The notes under the pieces were generated by a model. It was not told where the DNA came from. It did no database searches and saw only the letters and a list, made by a program, of their open reading frames with translations. From positions 1 to 64,000 of the forward strand of contig CAZISM010000013.1 in NCBI GenBank assembly GCA_964541895.1: a DNA stretch of 64,000 nucleotides. The letters are read 5' to 3'. This DNA is from CAZISM01 sp964541895. GTDB taxonomy: Bacteria > Zhuqueibacterota > Zhuqueibacteria > Residuimicrobiales > Residuimicrobiaceae. This document shows positions 33,766 through 43,262 of this stretch, one piece after another. Within the stretch, counting starts at the first letter, position 1; the number at the start of each line of letters is the position of its first letter. Made by a program: the position numbers and the translations under genes.

Positions 33766-34869
33766 ATGGCTACCCGACGTGAATTCATCCGAAATGGCGG
33801 TTTCGGCCTGTGCGGTCTGGCGGCCTCCAGGCGGACCGCCGCGGTGCCGGCCGGAGAACAGCTGGTGGAGGCGCGCTACTATGAAAAACTGGCGGATCGA
33901 AAAATAAAGTGTGTGCTCTGCCCCAGGCAGTGCGTGATCGACGACCTGGAACGCGGCTATTGCGGCGTCCGTGAAAACAGAGGCGGCACCTATTACACGC
34001 TGGTTTATGGCAAGGTGGTGAGCGCTCACGTCGACCCGATTGAAAAAAAACCGCTGTTCCATGTGGTGCCCTCTGCGACAGCCTTTTCTCTGGCAACCGC
34101 CGGCTGCAATGTGTTTTGCAAATTTTGCCAGAATTGGGAGATTTCCCAGGCTCGGCCGGAGCAGATTCCTTATACGGAAATTTCGCCGGCTCGAGTGGCT
34201 GAGATCGCACGGTCCAAACAGTGCCCTCTCATCGCCTACACCTATAATGAACCGGTCATCTTTACGGAATTTATGTATGATATCGCCCGCGCAGCGGCTG
34301 CCGCCGGGGTGCGCAGTGTGATGATCAGCAACGGATTCATTCAGACCAGGCCGCTGAAGGACCTGTGCAAGGTGCTGCATGCGGTTAAAATAGATCTCAA
34401 GGCCTACAGCGAACGGTTTTATAAGGAACTGGTGTCCGGACAGTTGCGGCCGGTTCTCGACAGCCTGGTCACCCTTCGTCGCGAAAATATGTGGACTGAA
34501 ATAGTCTACCTGGTAATCCCCGGCCAGAACGATCGTCGTGAGGAGCTGACCGCTTTGTGTAAATGGATTCGGCAGGAGTTGGGCGCAGAGGTGCCGCTGC
34601 ATTTCACCCGCTTTTATCCGCAGTACCGCCTGGCCAACCTGCCGCCCACCCCTATCGCCACGCTTACCATGGCGCGCGAGATCGGCCTTGCGAGCGGACT
34701 GCATTATGTCTATACCGGCAATATCCCCGGCGATCCGGGGGAACACACCTATTGTCCCGGTTGTCAGATGGTGCTTGTGCGGCGCTTTGGCTTTTCCGTG
34801 CTGGAAAACAAAATCAGGGACAACCGGTGTCCACAATGCAAAACCGTCATCGCCGGAGTCTGGTCCTGA
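33766..34869 (+). CDS. amrS: AmmeMemoRadiSam system radical SAM enzyme, with RR-type N-terminus
   Basis: A 367-residue radical SAM protein. The SAM-cluster motif is C114-x3-C118-x2-C121 ('AGCNVFCKFCQNWE'). Ahead of it lies the family's extra cysteine set C49, C52, C56, C66 ('CVLCPRQC', 'GYCGVR'), and the C-terminus has two more Cys pairs ('CPGCQM', 'CPQCKT'). The N-terminus 'MATRREFIRNGGFGLCGLAA' resembles a Tat signal, unusual for an enzyme that needs SAM. AmrS belongs to a three-part system of unresolved function together with Memo and AMMECR1 proteins, both encoded in the next gene. Confidence 0.93.
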   Translation: MATRREFIRNGGFGLCGLAASRRTAAVPAGEQLVEARYYEKLADRKIKCVLCPRQCVIDDLERGYCGVRENRGGTYYTLVYGKVVSAHVDPIEKKPLFHVVPSATAFSLATAGCNVFCKFCQNWEISQARPEQIPYTEISPARVAEIARSKQCPLIAYTYNEPVIFTEFMYDIARAAAAAGVRSVMISNGFIQTRPLKDLCKVLHAVKIDLKAYSERFYKELVSGQLRPVLDSLVTLRRENMWTEIVYLVIPGQNDRREELTALCKWIRQELGAEVPLHFTRFYPQYRLANLPPTPIATLTMAREIGLASGLHYVYTGNIPGDPGEHTYCPGCQMVLVRRFGFSVLENKIRDNRCPQCKTVIAGVWS

Positions 34870-34887
34870 CCAGGCCTGGCCTGGTCA
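34867..34887 (+). other. Intercistronic hairpin between amrS and the Memo-AMMECR1 gene
   Basis: TGACCAGG (34867-34874) pairs with CCTGGTCA (34880-34887) around a 5-base loop, starting in the amrS stop codon. No T-run, so likely an RNA-stability element. Confidence 0.4.
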
Positions 34888-34911
34888 GCATATGGAGGGA
34901 GAGTCGTTGAG

Positions 34912-36402
34912 ATGAGCAGGATCAACAAAAGCAAATGCGTCGCCGCCGGCCTCATGATCCTAGGCCTGCTGCCTTTTGTTTCGTTTGCGTCAGAGGATGG
35001 CGAGCGGCCGCCAGCTGTGGCCGGACAGTTTTATCCCGCGGGCCGTGCCGAACTGGCGCAATTGGTCAAAATGTATCTTGATCAGGCTGAAAAAGTGTCG
35101 GTAAAGGGAACGATCAAGGGGCTTGTAGTGCCGCACGCGGGATATGTCTATTCCGGCGCCACCGCAGCTGCCGGGTATGCGCAGGTAGCAGGCGGCCGCT
35201 ACGATGTTGTGGTTGTGCTCGCCCCCAGTCATCGCGATCCGTTTATGGGCGCGACCATTTACCCCGGCACAGCCTATCAGACGCCGTTGGGTTTGGCCGG
35301 AATAGAACGGACGTTGGCGAACCAGCTGGTGGAGGCGAACACGGGTTTTGTTTTTTCGGAACTCGGTCACCGCGCCGAGCACAGTCTGGAAGTGCAATTG
35401 CCGTTCCTGCAGACCGTGTTGCCGGGGGTGCCGATCATCCCGGTCATGGTGGGCGGCTACGACCGGCCAAAACTCGAGCGGATGGCGGAGACGCTGGCGC
35501 ACGTGCTTAAAGGCCGGCGGCCGCTCCTGATAGCCAGCTCTGATCTGTATCATGGCGAGTCCTACGACGAATGCGAAAAGATCAATACCCGCACCATTCA
35601 TGCTATCATGGCTTTAAAGCCGGGGAGCCTGTGCGATGGATTTCTCGACGAATCATTGCAGGCGTGCGGCGGCGGCCCCATATCGTTGATGGAATCGGCG
35701 CTAAAAAGGCTCGGCGCTGATCGTGCTGTTTTGTTGAGCCGAACTAATTCCAACGATGTCACTGGACAACGTGGCGGCTATGTGGTCGGCTATGCGGCCA
35801 TAGCCATCACAGGCGGGGAGACCAAGATGGAAAATCCAAATAAAATCGAATACCAACCACTGGATAAAGCGGCTCAACACGAGCTGTTAACCATGGCCCG
35901 TCAAGCCATCAGCCAATACCTGCAAACACGGCGTATTCCTGCTTTCACGCCTGCTCTGCAAGTGCTCAAGGAAAAGCGTGGCGTGTTCGTTACGCTCACC
36001 GAAGGGGGCGATCTGCGCGGGTGCATCGGCTATCATGAGGCCGATCGACCGCTCTATGAGCTGGTACCGGACCGGGCCGTGGCGGCGGCCTTTGAGGATC
36101 CCCGTTTCATGCCGCTGCGCAGCGAAGAGTTGGCAAAAATTAAAATTAAAGTCTCCGTCTATCTGACCAATGTGTACCGCATCAACTCCTTGGATGAATT
36201 CAAGATGGGGGAGCATGGCATCATCATGATCAAAAACGGCCGCGGCGCCACCTACCTGCCCGAAGTGCCGCTGGAAGCAGGTTGGAAAACCGTGCGTGAA
36301 GAGATGGAAAGTTTGTGCCAAAAGGCCGGTCTGCCGCGCGATGCCTGGAAAGAGGGAGCCGAGTTTCATGTGTATCGCACACAGGTGTTTGGGGAAAAAT
36401 AG
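34912..36402 (+). CDS. AmmeMemoRadiSam proteins B and A fused (Memo-AMMECR1), with signal peptide
   Basis: A 496-residue protein. Residues 1-26 form a Sec-type signal ('GLMILGLLPFVSFA'). Residues about 30-300 are a Memo domain ('RPPAVAGQFYPAGRAEL', 'VPHAGYVYSGATAA', 'LAPSHRDPF', 'RAEHSLEVQLPFLQ', 'ASSDLYHG') with the histidines of the Memo metal site. Residues about 315-496 are an AMMECR1 domain ('LRGCIGYHEADRPLYELV', 'AAAFEDPRFMPL'). It is encoded 42 bases after amrS, the expected companion. Export of the fusion suggests that the module acts outside the cytoplasm, which is inference. Confidence 0.93.
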   Translation: MSRINKSKCVAAGLMILGLLPFVSFASEDGERPPAVAGQFYPAGRAELAQLVKMYLDQAEKVSVKGTIKGLVVPHAGYVYSGATAAAGYAQVAGGRYDVVVVLAPSHRDPFMGATIYPGTAYQTPLGLAGIERTLANQLVEANTGFVFSELGHRAEHSLEVQLPFLQTVLPGVPIIPVMVGGYDRPKLERMAETLAHVLKGRRPLLIASSDLYHGESYDECEKINTRTIHAIMALKPGSLCDGFLDESLQACGGGPISLMESALKRLGADRAVLLSRTNSNDVTGQRGGYVVGYAAIAITGGETKMENPNKIEYQPLDKAAQHELLTMARQAISQYLQTRRIPAFTPALQVLKEKRGVFVTLTEGGDLRGCIGYHEADRPLYELVPDRAVAAAFEDPRFMPLRSEELAKIKIKVSVYLTNVYRINSLDEFKMGEHGIIMIKNGRGATYLPEVPLEAGWKTVREEMESLCQKAGLPRDAWKEGAEFHVYRTQVFGEK

Positions 36403-36409
36403 AAAACTG

Positions 36410-36438
36410 TTGAATAAAAGTACGCTTTTGTTTACCTT
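36410..36438 (+). promoter_or_regulatory. Promoter candidate for the partner-switching cluster
   Basis: TTGAAT (36410-36415), 17 bp, TACCTT (36433-36438), 55 bases before the lipoprotein ATG. Confidence 0.55.
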
Positions 36439-36493
36439 TAATATTATCATAAATTAATGTAACATTTTTTTATCGGGATCGGTATATCTAACC

Positions 36494-37777
36494 ATGCAGA
36501 GCGCCGCAGCCAAATCCGCAGGCAAAGTCATCCTGCTCCTGATGGCTCTGATGCAGTTCAGCTCCTGTTCGGATCGAAAGCGGGATAATCCGCTTGATCC
36601 TGAAAATCCGCGCACGCATGGCAAACCCGAGGGAGTGGCGGCAGTCGCCATAGCCAGGTCGGTGCAGGTTTCCTGGTCGCCGCTGGATCTGACAGATCCA
36701 CATACGGTGGTGATTTATCGAAAAAGCGCAGCGGAGCCCTCGTTCCGCGAGATCGGTACTGTGTCCGGACCGGAGCATCGCTTTATCGATCAGGGATTGC
36801 AGTACGGTTCCGCCTATGCTTATTACATCACCGTGCGGGTCGGGAGCTATGAAACGCCGCCGTCGGATATCGTGGAAGCGACGCCGGGCCCCACATTTAC
36901 ATGGATTGCCGACCGGACGAGCGGGTATATAGCCTGTCTGAGTCACGATCTCACCAGGACGTTGGGAAAATTTGGGGTATTGAATTATCCCTATCTGGTC
37001 AGTGCCAGCCCCAAAGAGGGGGCGGCGTGGCTCTATTCCCGGTTCACAGAGGAAATCTACAAGGTCGATCATGAGGGCGCCTTGCTGGCGAGTGCGTATA
37101 ATCTGCCCAACCTGGCAGCGATGCAGGTCGACACCTTGCAAAGCAAGGTATGGGTCGCCGGCACAACGCCCAGTCAGGTCTTGCGGCTCGGTAGGGATGG
37201 GAGGATAGAAATATCCATCACTTCGGTGATGCAGCCGGCAGCGCTGGCTGTGGATGCTGTTTCGCGAAATGTGTTTGTGATCGATGCGGCCAGAAAGAAA
37301 GTGCTCTCCTATTCCACCAGCGGCGCTCTGATCGCCGAATCGGTCACGTTCCTGGCGCCTTCTTCTCTGGCGCTGGATACAAGCGCGGGTACGGTTTGGG
37401 TGACGGACAGCCTTCGTATGGTGCAACTGCGGTACGACCTGACCACCACCGGTGTCATCATCACCGGCCTGGCGCGTGCTTCGCTGGTGGCGACGGATCC
37501 GAGCCGGCAAACCGTTTGGGTGGTCGATCTGGAACTGGCGGGTAAACCGGCGACGCTGTGGCGGCTCAGCCGCTCCGGCGCGGTCCTGTCCAAACTCTCC
37601 CGATTCGGCCATCCGCAATGCCTGGCTGTCAACGAATTCGATGGCTCCTGTCTGCTGGGGGATATCAGCTATGCCTATGGCGGCTTGTACCGAATCTTGC
37701 CGGATGGCAGCCAGTACGACTATATCGGCGCCTGGTACACGCCCTATGACATCGATATTGAATATCACAGTTGGTAG
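36494..37777 (+). CDS. Lipoprotein with fibronectin III-like and beta-propeller regions
   Basis: A 427-residue protein with a lipoprotein signal ('VILLLMALMQFSSC') followed by 'RDNPLDPENP', a motif common after the acylated Cys in FCB lipoproteins. Residues about 45-135 resemble a fibronectin type III domain ('VQVSWSPLDLTDPHTVVIYRK', 'YAYYITVRVGSYETPPSD'). The rest has repeated blades with 'VWVAG', 'VFVIDAA', 'VWVTDS', 'VWVVDL', typical of an NHL-like propeller. Likely binds something at the outer membrane or periplasm. As the first gene before the membrane RsbU phosphatase it may be a sensory input, which is inference. Confidence 0.8.
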   Translation: MQSAAAKSAGKVILLLMALMQFSSCSDRKRDNPLDPENPRTHGKPEGVAAVAIARSVQVSWSPLDLTDPHTVVIYRKSAAEPSFREIGTVSGPEHRFIDQGLQYGSAYAYYITVRVGSYETPPSDIVEATPGPTFTWIADRTSGYIACLSHDLTRTLGKFGVLNYPYLVSASPKEGAAWLYSRFTEEIYKVDHEGALLASAYNLPNLAAMQVDTLQSKVWVAGTTPSQVLRLGRDGRIEISITSVMQPAALAVDAVSRNVFVIDAARKKVLSYSTSGALIAESVTFLAPSSLALDTSAGTVWVTDSLRMVQLRYDLTTTGVIITGLARASLVATDPSRQTVWVVDLELAGKPATLWRLSRSGAVLSKLSRFGHPQCLAVNEFDGSCLLGDISYAYGGLYRILPDGSQYDYIGAWYTPYDIDIEYHSW

Positions 37778-37834
37778 CCGCGAGTCTGATGAAACGTGCG
37801 CAGGGTAAGGAATGTGTATGATCGGTATCACCAC

Positions 37835-40237
37835 ATGAGGCATCGGTTTAACCTCCGCTCCTGGCTGTATGCGTCAGCCGCGTTGATCGGGCTTGCTGTT
37901 TTTGTCTACTGGGGGCCAAGGGTGTTGACCCTTGTGCCCAGAGACCTGCGCTATGACCGCAACGAGATTTTGCAGCGGGCCATGGAGCTTGCTCCGCAAT
38001 GGGGTTACGATATTACGTCGCTGTCGTCGCGGGTGGTGACCAACCATAATCGCGGCTTGTTGCGTTATATTCAATCGCATCATGGTCGGGAGCGGCACCC
38101 TGAGCTGTTGAACCGTTATCCGGCCTATTTCTGGCAGGTGTTCTGGTTCGATCCCGGCGATAAACTCAAGCTGGTGCCCGCCTCGGATCGAAACGAACAG
38201 CCGTTTACGTTTTCCCAGAACGGGTTTTCCCTGTTGCTGGATGTTCAGGGCGGTCTGCTCGGTTTTCGTTTCAAAGGCAAGCCGGACAGCACGGTGTTGT
38301 CGCCTGACCAGGCCCGCAGCGTGGCGGATTCAATGATGCAGCAATTCTGCTCGGCCGGCGAGTCTCTGCCGACCTATTCCTACGACAATCACGTGCGTAG
38401 CGATATCGGCAGCACGTTCACTTTTTTATATTCCTTTGTACAGAAAAACGACGGCATCAACAAGCAGTTGCAGATCAAACTCGAAGGCCGCCGTATCACC
38501 TCCATGGAGCTGGTGTACACCCCTACTGTGGAGGTTGGGCCCGACGTCAAGTCCGAGGAGATGTTTTTCATTATCGTCATGCTGCTGCTGATGGGCGTAT
38601 ATGCGTTTCATTTTATAAAGCGGCTGCGGGATGATCTCATAGATTTTCGCACCACGGCACCGGTCGCCGTGCTGATGAGCATCACGACGATGACCATGGT
38701 TTTGGCGGTGACCTGGGGCACGGATCTATTTTCCATGGTGGGCAGCATTTTAACCGCCATGATTTTTGTTCCCGTGGTGTTGTGGCTGGCCTATGCCTGC
38801 GGTGACAGCCTGGCGCGCGAAGTATGGGATAACCGGCTGCTGACATTGGACGGCTTGTACCGGGGGTTTGTTTATCACGAAGGGCTGGGCAGATCCCTGC
38901 TGCGCGGAGCCGGTCTGGGCATGATGGTACTGGGTGTGATCACGGTTATCCTCTATGTGGCCGGTTTCTGGGTCCAACCCGATCTGATCGAATGGAGCAC
39001 CGATGCCACCATGGTGTTGGCCCGTCAGCCGCTGTTCTCCGGACTGGCTGATATTTTATATATGACGTTATGGGTCCAGTTCGGTGTGGTGCTTTTTGTG
39101 ACGTCGCTGGCTGCGAAATATCTGGTCAAGCCGGGCTGGATTGTAGCGGCGGTGAGCCTGTTTTGGGGTATCGGCCTGCATTACATGTTCAATTTGCCAT
39201 CGCATCCGCTGTGGTTGAGCATTATGGTGACAGCGGTGATCGGCGGTGTGCAGACCTATGCTTTGGTCCGCTACGATTTCCTTACCGGCATCGTGGCCCA
39301 GGCAGCCTGGATCAGCGGCTTTTTGCTGCTAAAGCTGGAGTTGTTGAACCACCCCACTTATACCAGCAGTGCGGCGGGTATTGCCGTCCTCTGGATCGTC
39401 CTGCTGCTCCTGGCGGTGTTTACCTGGCGGCGACCGGTGAGCGAACGGGAATTGCGGCGGTACCAGCCCGGTCCTTCGCGCGGCATCATGGCCCGCATCC
39501 GGCTGCGACGTGAACTGGAGATCGCCCGGCAGGTGCAGCTGAATTTTTTGCCCAAGTCGATTCCTTCGCTGGATGGGCTGGAGGTGGCCAGCGTGTGCGA
39601 GGCGGCCCTGGAAGTCGGTGGGGACTATTTCGATTTTATCCGTCTCAGTGATACCAGGCTCGGCATCGCCATCGGCGATGTAACCGGCAAGGGTATTTCC
39701 GCCGCTTTTTACATGACCCTGAGCAAAGGATTTCTGCGATCTCTCACCCATACCATCTCCAGCCCCGGGGAGGTGATGCGGCAGATGAACCAGTTGTACT
39801 GGGAGAACGTCGACCGCCAGCATTTCATCAGCATGATCTATGGTGTGTTCGACATGGAGTCGAGAAGCTTCACCTTTGTGCGCGCCGGTCATAATCCCGT
39901 CATCGCCGTGCAGAACGGCCGTTGTTCCGTTCTGACCCCCGGCGGCATGGCGTTGGGACTGGACAGCGGCCACATGTTTGCCAAAGTGATGGAAGAACGC
40001 ACGCTGCCTTTGCAGCGCGGTGATATGTTTGTATTTTTTACCGACGGATTTTCCGATGCCAGAAACACGAGCCAGCAGGAATTCGGCGAGGAGCAGTTGT
40101 ATCAATTGATCGAAAAGCACAAACACCGGTCCGCAGAAGAACTGATGCGCACCCTTACCCGCGAAGTGAAGAAATTTGTCGGCTCTGCGCTGGAGCACGA
40201 CGACATGACGATGGTGATCGTACGGATAACGGCATGA
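37835..40237 (+). CDS. Membrane-bound RsbU-type PP2C phosphatase with extracytoplasmic sensor
   Basis: About 800 residues. An N-terminal membrane segment ('LYASAALIGLAVFVYW') precedes a periplasmic region of about 220 residues, then about nine membrane segments, a linker ('RELEIARQVQLNFLPKSI') and a PP2C domain with intact metal motifs: 'EVGGDYFDFI', 'IGDVTGKGISAAFYM', 'VRAGHNPV', 'FFTDGFSDARN', 'HDDMTMVIV'. It should dephosphorylate an anti-anti-sigma protein in response to an envelope signal. The start is uncertain: GTG codons at 37796 and 37814 are in frame upstream. It overlaps the next phosphatase gene by ATGA. Confidence 0.9.
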   Translation: MRHRFNLRSWLYASAALIGLAVFVYWGPRVLTLVPRDLRYDRNEILQRAMELAPQWGYDITSLSSRVVTNHNRGLLRYIQSHHGRERHPELLNRYPAYFWQVFWFDPGDKLKLVPASDRNEQPFTFSQNGFSLLLDVQGGLLGFRFKGKPDSTVLSPDQARSVADSMMQQFCSAGESLPTYSYDNHVRSDIGSTFTFLYSFVQKNDGINKQLQIKLEGRRITSMELVYTPTVEVGPDVKSEEMFFIIVMLLLMGVYAFHFIKRLRDDLIDFRTTAPVAVLMSITTMTMVLAVTWGTDLFSMVGSILTAMIFVPVVLWLAYACGDSLAREVWDNRLLTLDGLYRGFVYHEGLGRSLLRGAGLGMMVLGVITVILYVAGFWVQPDLIEWSTDATMVLARQPLFSGLADILYMTLWVQFGVVLFVTSLAAKYLVKPGWIVAAVSLFWGIGLHYMFNLPSHPLWLSIMVTAVIGGVQTYALVRYDFLTGIVAQAAWISGFLLLKLELLNHPTYTSSAAGIAVLWIVLLLLAVFTWRRPVSERELRRYQPGPSRGIMARIRLRRELEIARQVQLNFLPKSIPSLDGLEVASVCEAALEVGGDYFDFIRLSDTRLGIAIGDVTGKGISAAFYMTLSKGFLRSLTHTISSPGEVMRQMNQLYWENVDRQHFISMIYGVFDMESRSFTFVRAGHNPVIAVQNGRCSVLTPGGMALGLDSGHMFAKVMEERTLPLQRGDMFVFFTDGFSDARNTSQQEFGEEQLYQLIEKHKHRSAEELMRTLTREVKKFVGSALEHDDMTMVIVRITA

Positions 40238-42330
40238 AACAGGAGCTGAAAAACTTGACCGCGTTGCCGCTGTTGATACCGATCAGCCTGGCCCTGGTGG
40301 CCGTGGCGATCGACATCCTCATCATCGGCGGCCTTGATCCTTCCCCGGCCATCTACATCCGCGAGGTGCTGATCGTGAGCGGCCTGATCCTGTCCCTGCC
40401 CATCATCTATCGGCAAAAATGGACTTCGGACCGTAACGTGTTGCGCGGCTTACGTTCGCTTTTCCTCATGGTGGCCATGACGTTCATGGCGCTGCTGTTG
40501 ACCAACCTGGATATTTTCGATCTGCGGTCGCGTGCGGAGGCGGCCGGCTCCATCTATGGCAGTCCGGTCAGTTATCTCTTTATCCTGGCCTGGGCGGTAC
40601 TGACCGCCCTCTTTGCCCTGCTGGTAATGGGTACGCTGCGCAACCTGATCTTCATCAAACAGCGGCGGCACACGGCGCGCAACTTTCATATGCTGGTCTT
40701 TTTTCTGTTGTTTTATGCGGTGCTGAATTTTCGTAACTTGTCCAATCTCGCCGGCCGTTTTTCGTTCGCTTTTAACCAGGATCTGGTCGGCAACATCATT
40801 CTGTTTGTGCTGATCAATCTGATCGTGATCAACAGCCTGCGGGTGTCCTGGCTGAACTATTTGAACAAAAAGCAAAAGCTGGCCTGTTTCTGGGGCGGGC
40901 TGATCCTGATCACCATGCAATGGGTACTGGCCGGCAAGTTTCACGACACCAATCCGGCCGCGCTCTTTAGCCCGGTGCTCGGCAAGTTTGTCGATATGGC
41001 CATGTGGCTTTTGGCCATTTACCTGACCGTGGCGTTTATATCGCTCATCTTTCTCCTGCCGACGGCCCAGCTGTATGACCGCAAGATGCGCCAGATCTCT
41101 TCTCTGCACCATCTCAGCCGTGCCGTCAGCGTCGAGTTCGATTTTAAAAAGCTGGTGCAAATCGTGGTGCGTCTGGCGGCGGATGTCAGCGAAGCGGATT
41201 GTTGCTGGCTGGAGCTGTTCGAAACCCGGCAGCAAAAGCTGAAAGTTTCTTCCGCGCTGCAAGTCGGCGAAGGTCAGCCCAAAGATCGCGATCCGGATGG
41301 CACAGACCCGCTGACCCGCTGGCTGCTGAACGGCCGGGAACCGGCGCTGATCAATCATCTGGCCAAAAGCCCCTACGCCCATGCCCTGGTGCACTGGAAA
41401 CCGGACATTCAGTCCCTGATCGCGGTACCGCTCACCACCAGCGACAAGGTGCTGGGTTTGCTGTTTGTGTGCAAGCGTCTGGAATATGGTTTTGAGCAGG
41501 ACGACGTCAACACCCTGCGGGCGTTTGGCGAGCAGGTGGTGATCGCCATTGAAAACGTGCGTCTGATCGAAGCGTCGCTGGTCAAGGAACGGCTGGAGCA
41601 GGAACTGCGCATCGCCCACGAAGCGCAGATGAAGCTGCTGCCCCGCGTGATGCCTTCGTCCGACTATTTTGAAGTGTATGCCCAGTGCATAACCGCCAAT
41701 GAGGTCGGCGGCGATTATTACGATTTTTTCCCCCTGGCCGACGAATGCATCGGTCTCGTCGTGGGCGACGTGTCCGGCAAGGGCGCTTCGGCCGCGTTTT
41801 ATATGGCCGAGCTCAAGGGGATCATGGAGGCCTCGTCCAAAAACGAGCCTTCGCCCAAACGGGTGTTGAGCCTGGCCAATGAAACGCTGTATCATAACAT
41901 CGAACGTGATAATTTTGTCAGCGTGGTGTACGGCATTCTTGATCCGCTGAAAAAGTGCCTGACCTTTTGCCGCGCCGGCCACACGCCGGTCTATCTCGCG
42001 GCCGCCGATGCGGAGGAGGTACAGGTGCTGGAGCCGCCGGGCATCGGCTTGGGTCTGGATCGCGGCGTCCTCTTTGCGGAAACTCTGGAGGAAACCACCG
42101 TGCCGCTGCACTCCGGCGACACGGTGCTGCTGTATACCGATGGCGCCATTGAACCGCGCAACACGTCCGGCGAGGAGTTTGGCGAACACCGGCTGCGGGA
42201 GGCCTTCCATCGCAATCGCCTGCTGCCGGCCCGCGACCTGGTCGAACAGCTGGTCAGCGATATTCGCCGTCATGTAGGCTCGGCGCAAGCCTATGACGAT
42301 CTCACGTTCATCGCCGTCAAGATTAAATAG
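40234..42330 (+). CDS. Membrane RsbU-type phosphatase with GAF domain
   Basis: A 698-residue protein with about eight membrane segments in residues 1-285, a GAF domain (about 295-445, ending 'FGEQVVIAIENVRLIE'), a signalling coil ('RLEQELRIAHEAQMKLLPRV') and a PP2C domain with 'EVGGDYYDFFPL', 'VGDVSGKGASAAFYM', 'CRAGHTPVYL', 'LYTDGAIEPRN' and 'YDDLTFIAV'. All metal-binding aspartates are kept. It is translationally coupled to the previous phosphatase (4-base overlap), and 32 bases separate it from the STAS gene, its probable substrate. Confidence 0.92.
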   Translation: MKQELKNLTALPLLIPISLALVAVAIDILIIGGLDPSPAIYIREVLIVSGLILSLPIIYRQKWTSDRNVLRGLRSLFLMVAMTFMALLLTNLDIFDLRSRAEAAGSIYGSPVSYLFILAWAVLTALFALLVMGTLRNLIFIKQRRHTARNFHMLVFFLLFYAVLNFRNLSNLAGRFSFAFNQDLVGNIILFVLINLIVINSLRVSWLNYLNKKQKLACFWGGLILITMQWVLAGKFHDTNPAALFSPVLGKFVDMAMWLLAIYLTVAFISLIFLLPTAQLYDRKMRQISSLHHLSRAVSVEFDFKKLVQIVVRLAADVSEADCCWLELFETRQQKLKVSSALQVGEGQPKDRDPDGTDPLTRWLLNGREPALINHLAKSPYAHALVHWKPDIQSLIAVPLTTSDKVLGLLFVCKRLEYGFEQDDVNTLRAFGEQVVIAIENVRLIEASLVKERLEQELRIAHEAQMKLLPRVMPSSDYFEVYAQCITANEVGGDYYDFFPLADECIGLVVGDVSGKGASAAFYMAELKGIMEASSKNEPSPKRVLSLANETLYHNIERDNFVSVVYGILDPLKKCLTFCRAGHTPVYLAAADAEEVQVLEPPGIGLGLDRGVLFAETLEETTVPLHSGDTVLLYTDGAIEPRNTSGEEFGEHRLREAFHRNRLLPARDLVEQLVSDIRRHVGSAQAYDDLTFIAVKIK

Positions 42331-42362
42331 CCGTCTGTCATATACTCTATCGGGAGGAGTGA

Positions 42363-42719
42363 ATGGAAAATTTCAAGATTCAACGACGTGATCTGGACCG
42401 CTTGTCGACGCTGTCGATCAGCGGCTTCCTGGACGCGCACACCGCACCCAAGCTGGAGGAGGCCATCCAGGCTCTGATGGACGAGGGGCGCTTCCACATC
42501 ATTGTCAATTTCAGCGATCTCACTTATATCAGCAGTGCCGGGTTAGGTGTGTTCATGGGATTTATCGAGGAGATCCGTAACAAGAGCGGCGATATCAAGA
42601 TGTGCCAGATGTCGCCCAAGATCTATCGCGTATTTGATCTGCTTGGGTTTCCGACCATCTATCAGATCTTTGATCGGGAAGAAGAGGCCATGGCACATTT
42701 CCAAACGGTGCAAGGTTGA
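42363..42719 (+). CDS. STAS-domain anti-sigma factor antagonist, RsbV/SpoIIAA-like
   Basis: A 118-residue STAS protein of normal length. The phosphorylatable serine is predicted at S58 in 'LTYISSAGLGVFMGF', where the family usually has D-S-S/T-G. Unphosphorylated, it would bind and sequester the anti-sigma kinase; the RsbU enzymes around it would reset it. GGGAGGAG before the ATG is a strong ribosome binding site. It is followed 59 bases later by the kinase gene. Confidence 0.93.
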   Translation: MENFKIQRRDLDRLSTLSISGFLDAHTAPKLEEAIQALMDEGRFHIIVNFSDLTYISSAGLGVFMGFIEEIRNKSGDIKMCQMSPKIYRVFDLLGFPTIYQIFDREEEAMAHFQTVQG

Positions 42720-42778
42720 ACCGGCACGCAACTCTGGAATGGGCACATGAACATGAAAAACAGCCATAGGTGAGATAC

Positions 42779-43246
42779 ATGATGACAAAAATCAAAGAAT
42801 TCAAGCTGCGGATTCCAAGCCAGACGGACAATCTCGAGCTCATCCGGTATTTTGTCGGCCGCGTTGCTGAAAAAGTGGGCTTTGATGATGAAGATGTAGG
42901 CAAGATTGAACTGGCGTGTGATGAAGCCTGCACCAATGTGATCAAACATGCCTACAACGTCGATCGTAAAAGCGATCAGTCCCTGGATATTGCGATCAAA
43001 CTGGATTATCAAAAGCTGACCCTGGTGGTCACGGATCACGGCAAGGGTTTTAATCCCGATACCATAAAGATGCCTGATATGAAGGAATATCTGGCCGAGC
43101 TGAAAGTAGGCGGACTGGGTATTTATCTTATGAAGACCCTGATGGATGAAGTGGATTATGATATAAAACCCGGCGTTCGCAATCAGGTGCGCATGGTTAA
43201 ATACTTTATCAGCAAAAAAAATTCGCAAGTCGTGGAGACCCGTTAG
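42779..43246 (+). CDS. Anti-sigma regulatory factor (RsbW-like serine kinase)
   Basis: A 155-residue GHKL ATPase: N box 'IELACDEACTNVIKHAY', G1 box 'VVTDHGKGFNP', G2 box 'GGLGIYLMKTLMDEV'. RsbW-type proteins phosphorylate the STAS antagonist and bind a sigma factor or another target. No sigma factor gene is next to it or elsewhere in the window. Either of two ATGs at 42779 and 42782 may start it; AGGTGA is five bases upstream. Confidence 0.92.
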   Translation: MMTKIKEFKLRIPSQTDNLELIRYFVGRVAEKVGFDDEDVGKIELACDEACTNVIKHAYNVDRKSDQSLDIAIKLDYQKLTLVVTDHGKGFNPDTIKMPDMKEYLAELKVGGLGIYLMKTLMDEVDYDIKPGVRNQVRMVKYFISKKNSQVVETR

Positions 43247-43262
43247 CATCCGAGAAGCCGGT

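Noticed and set aside
40450..42288. 612-codon minus-strand open frame opposite the GAF phosphatase
   Set aside because: Complement of a coding gene with intact catalytic motifs; translation is His/Gln-rich and featureless.
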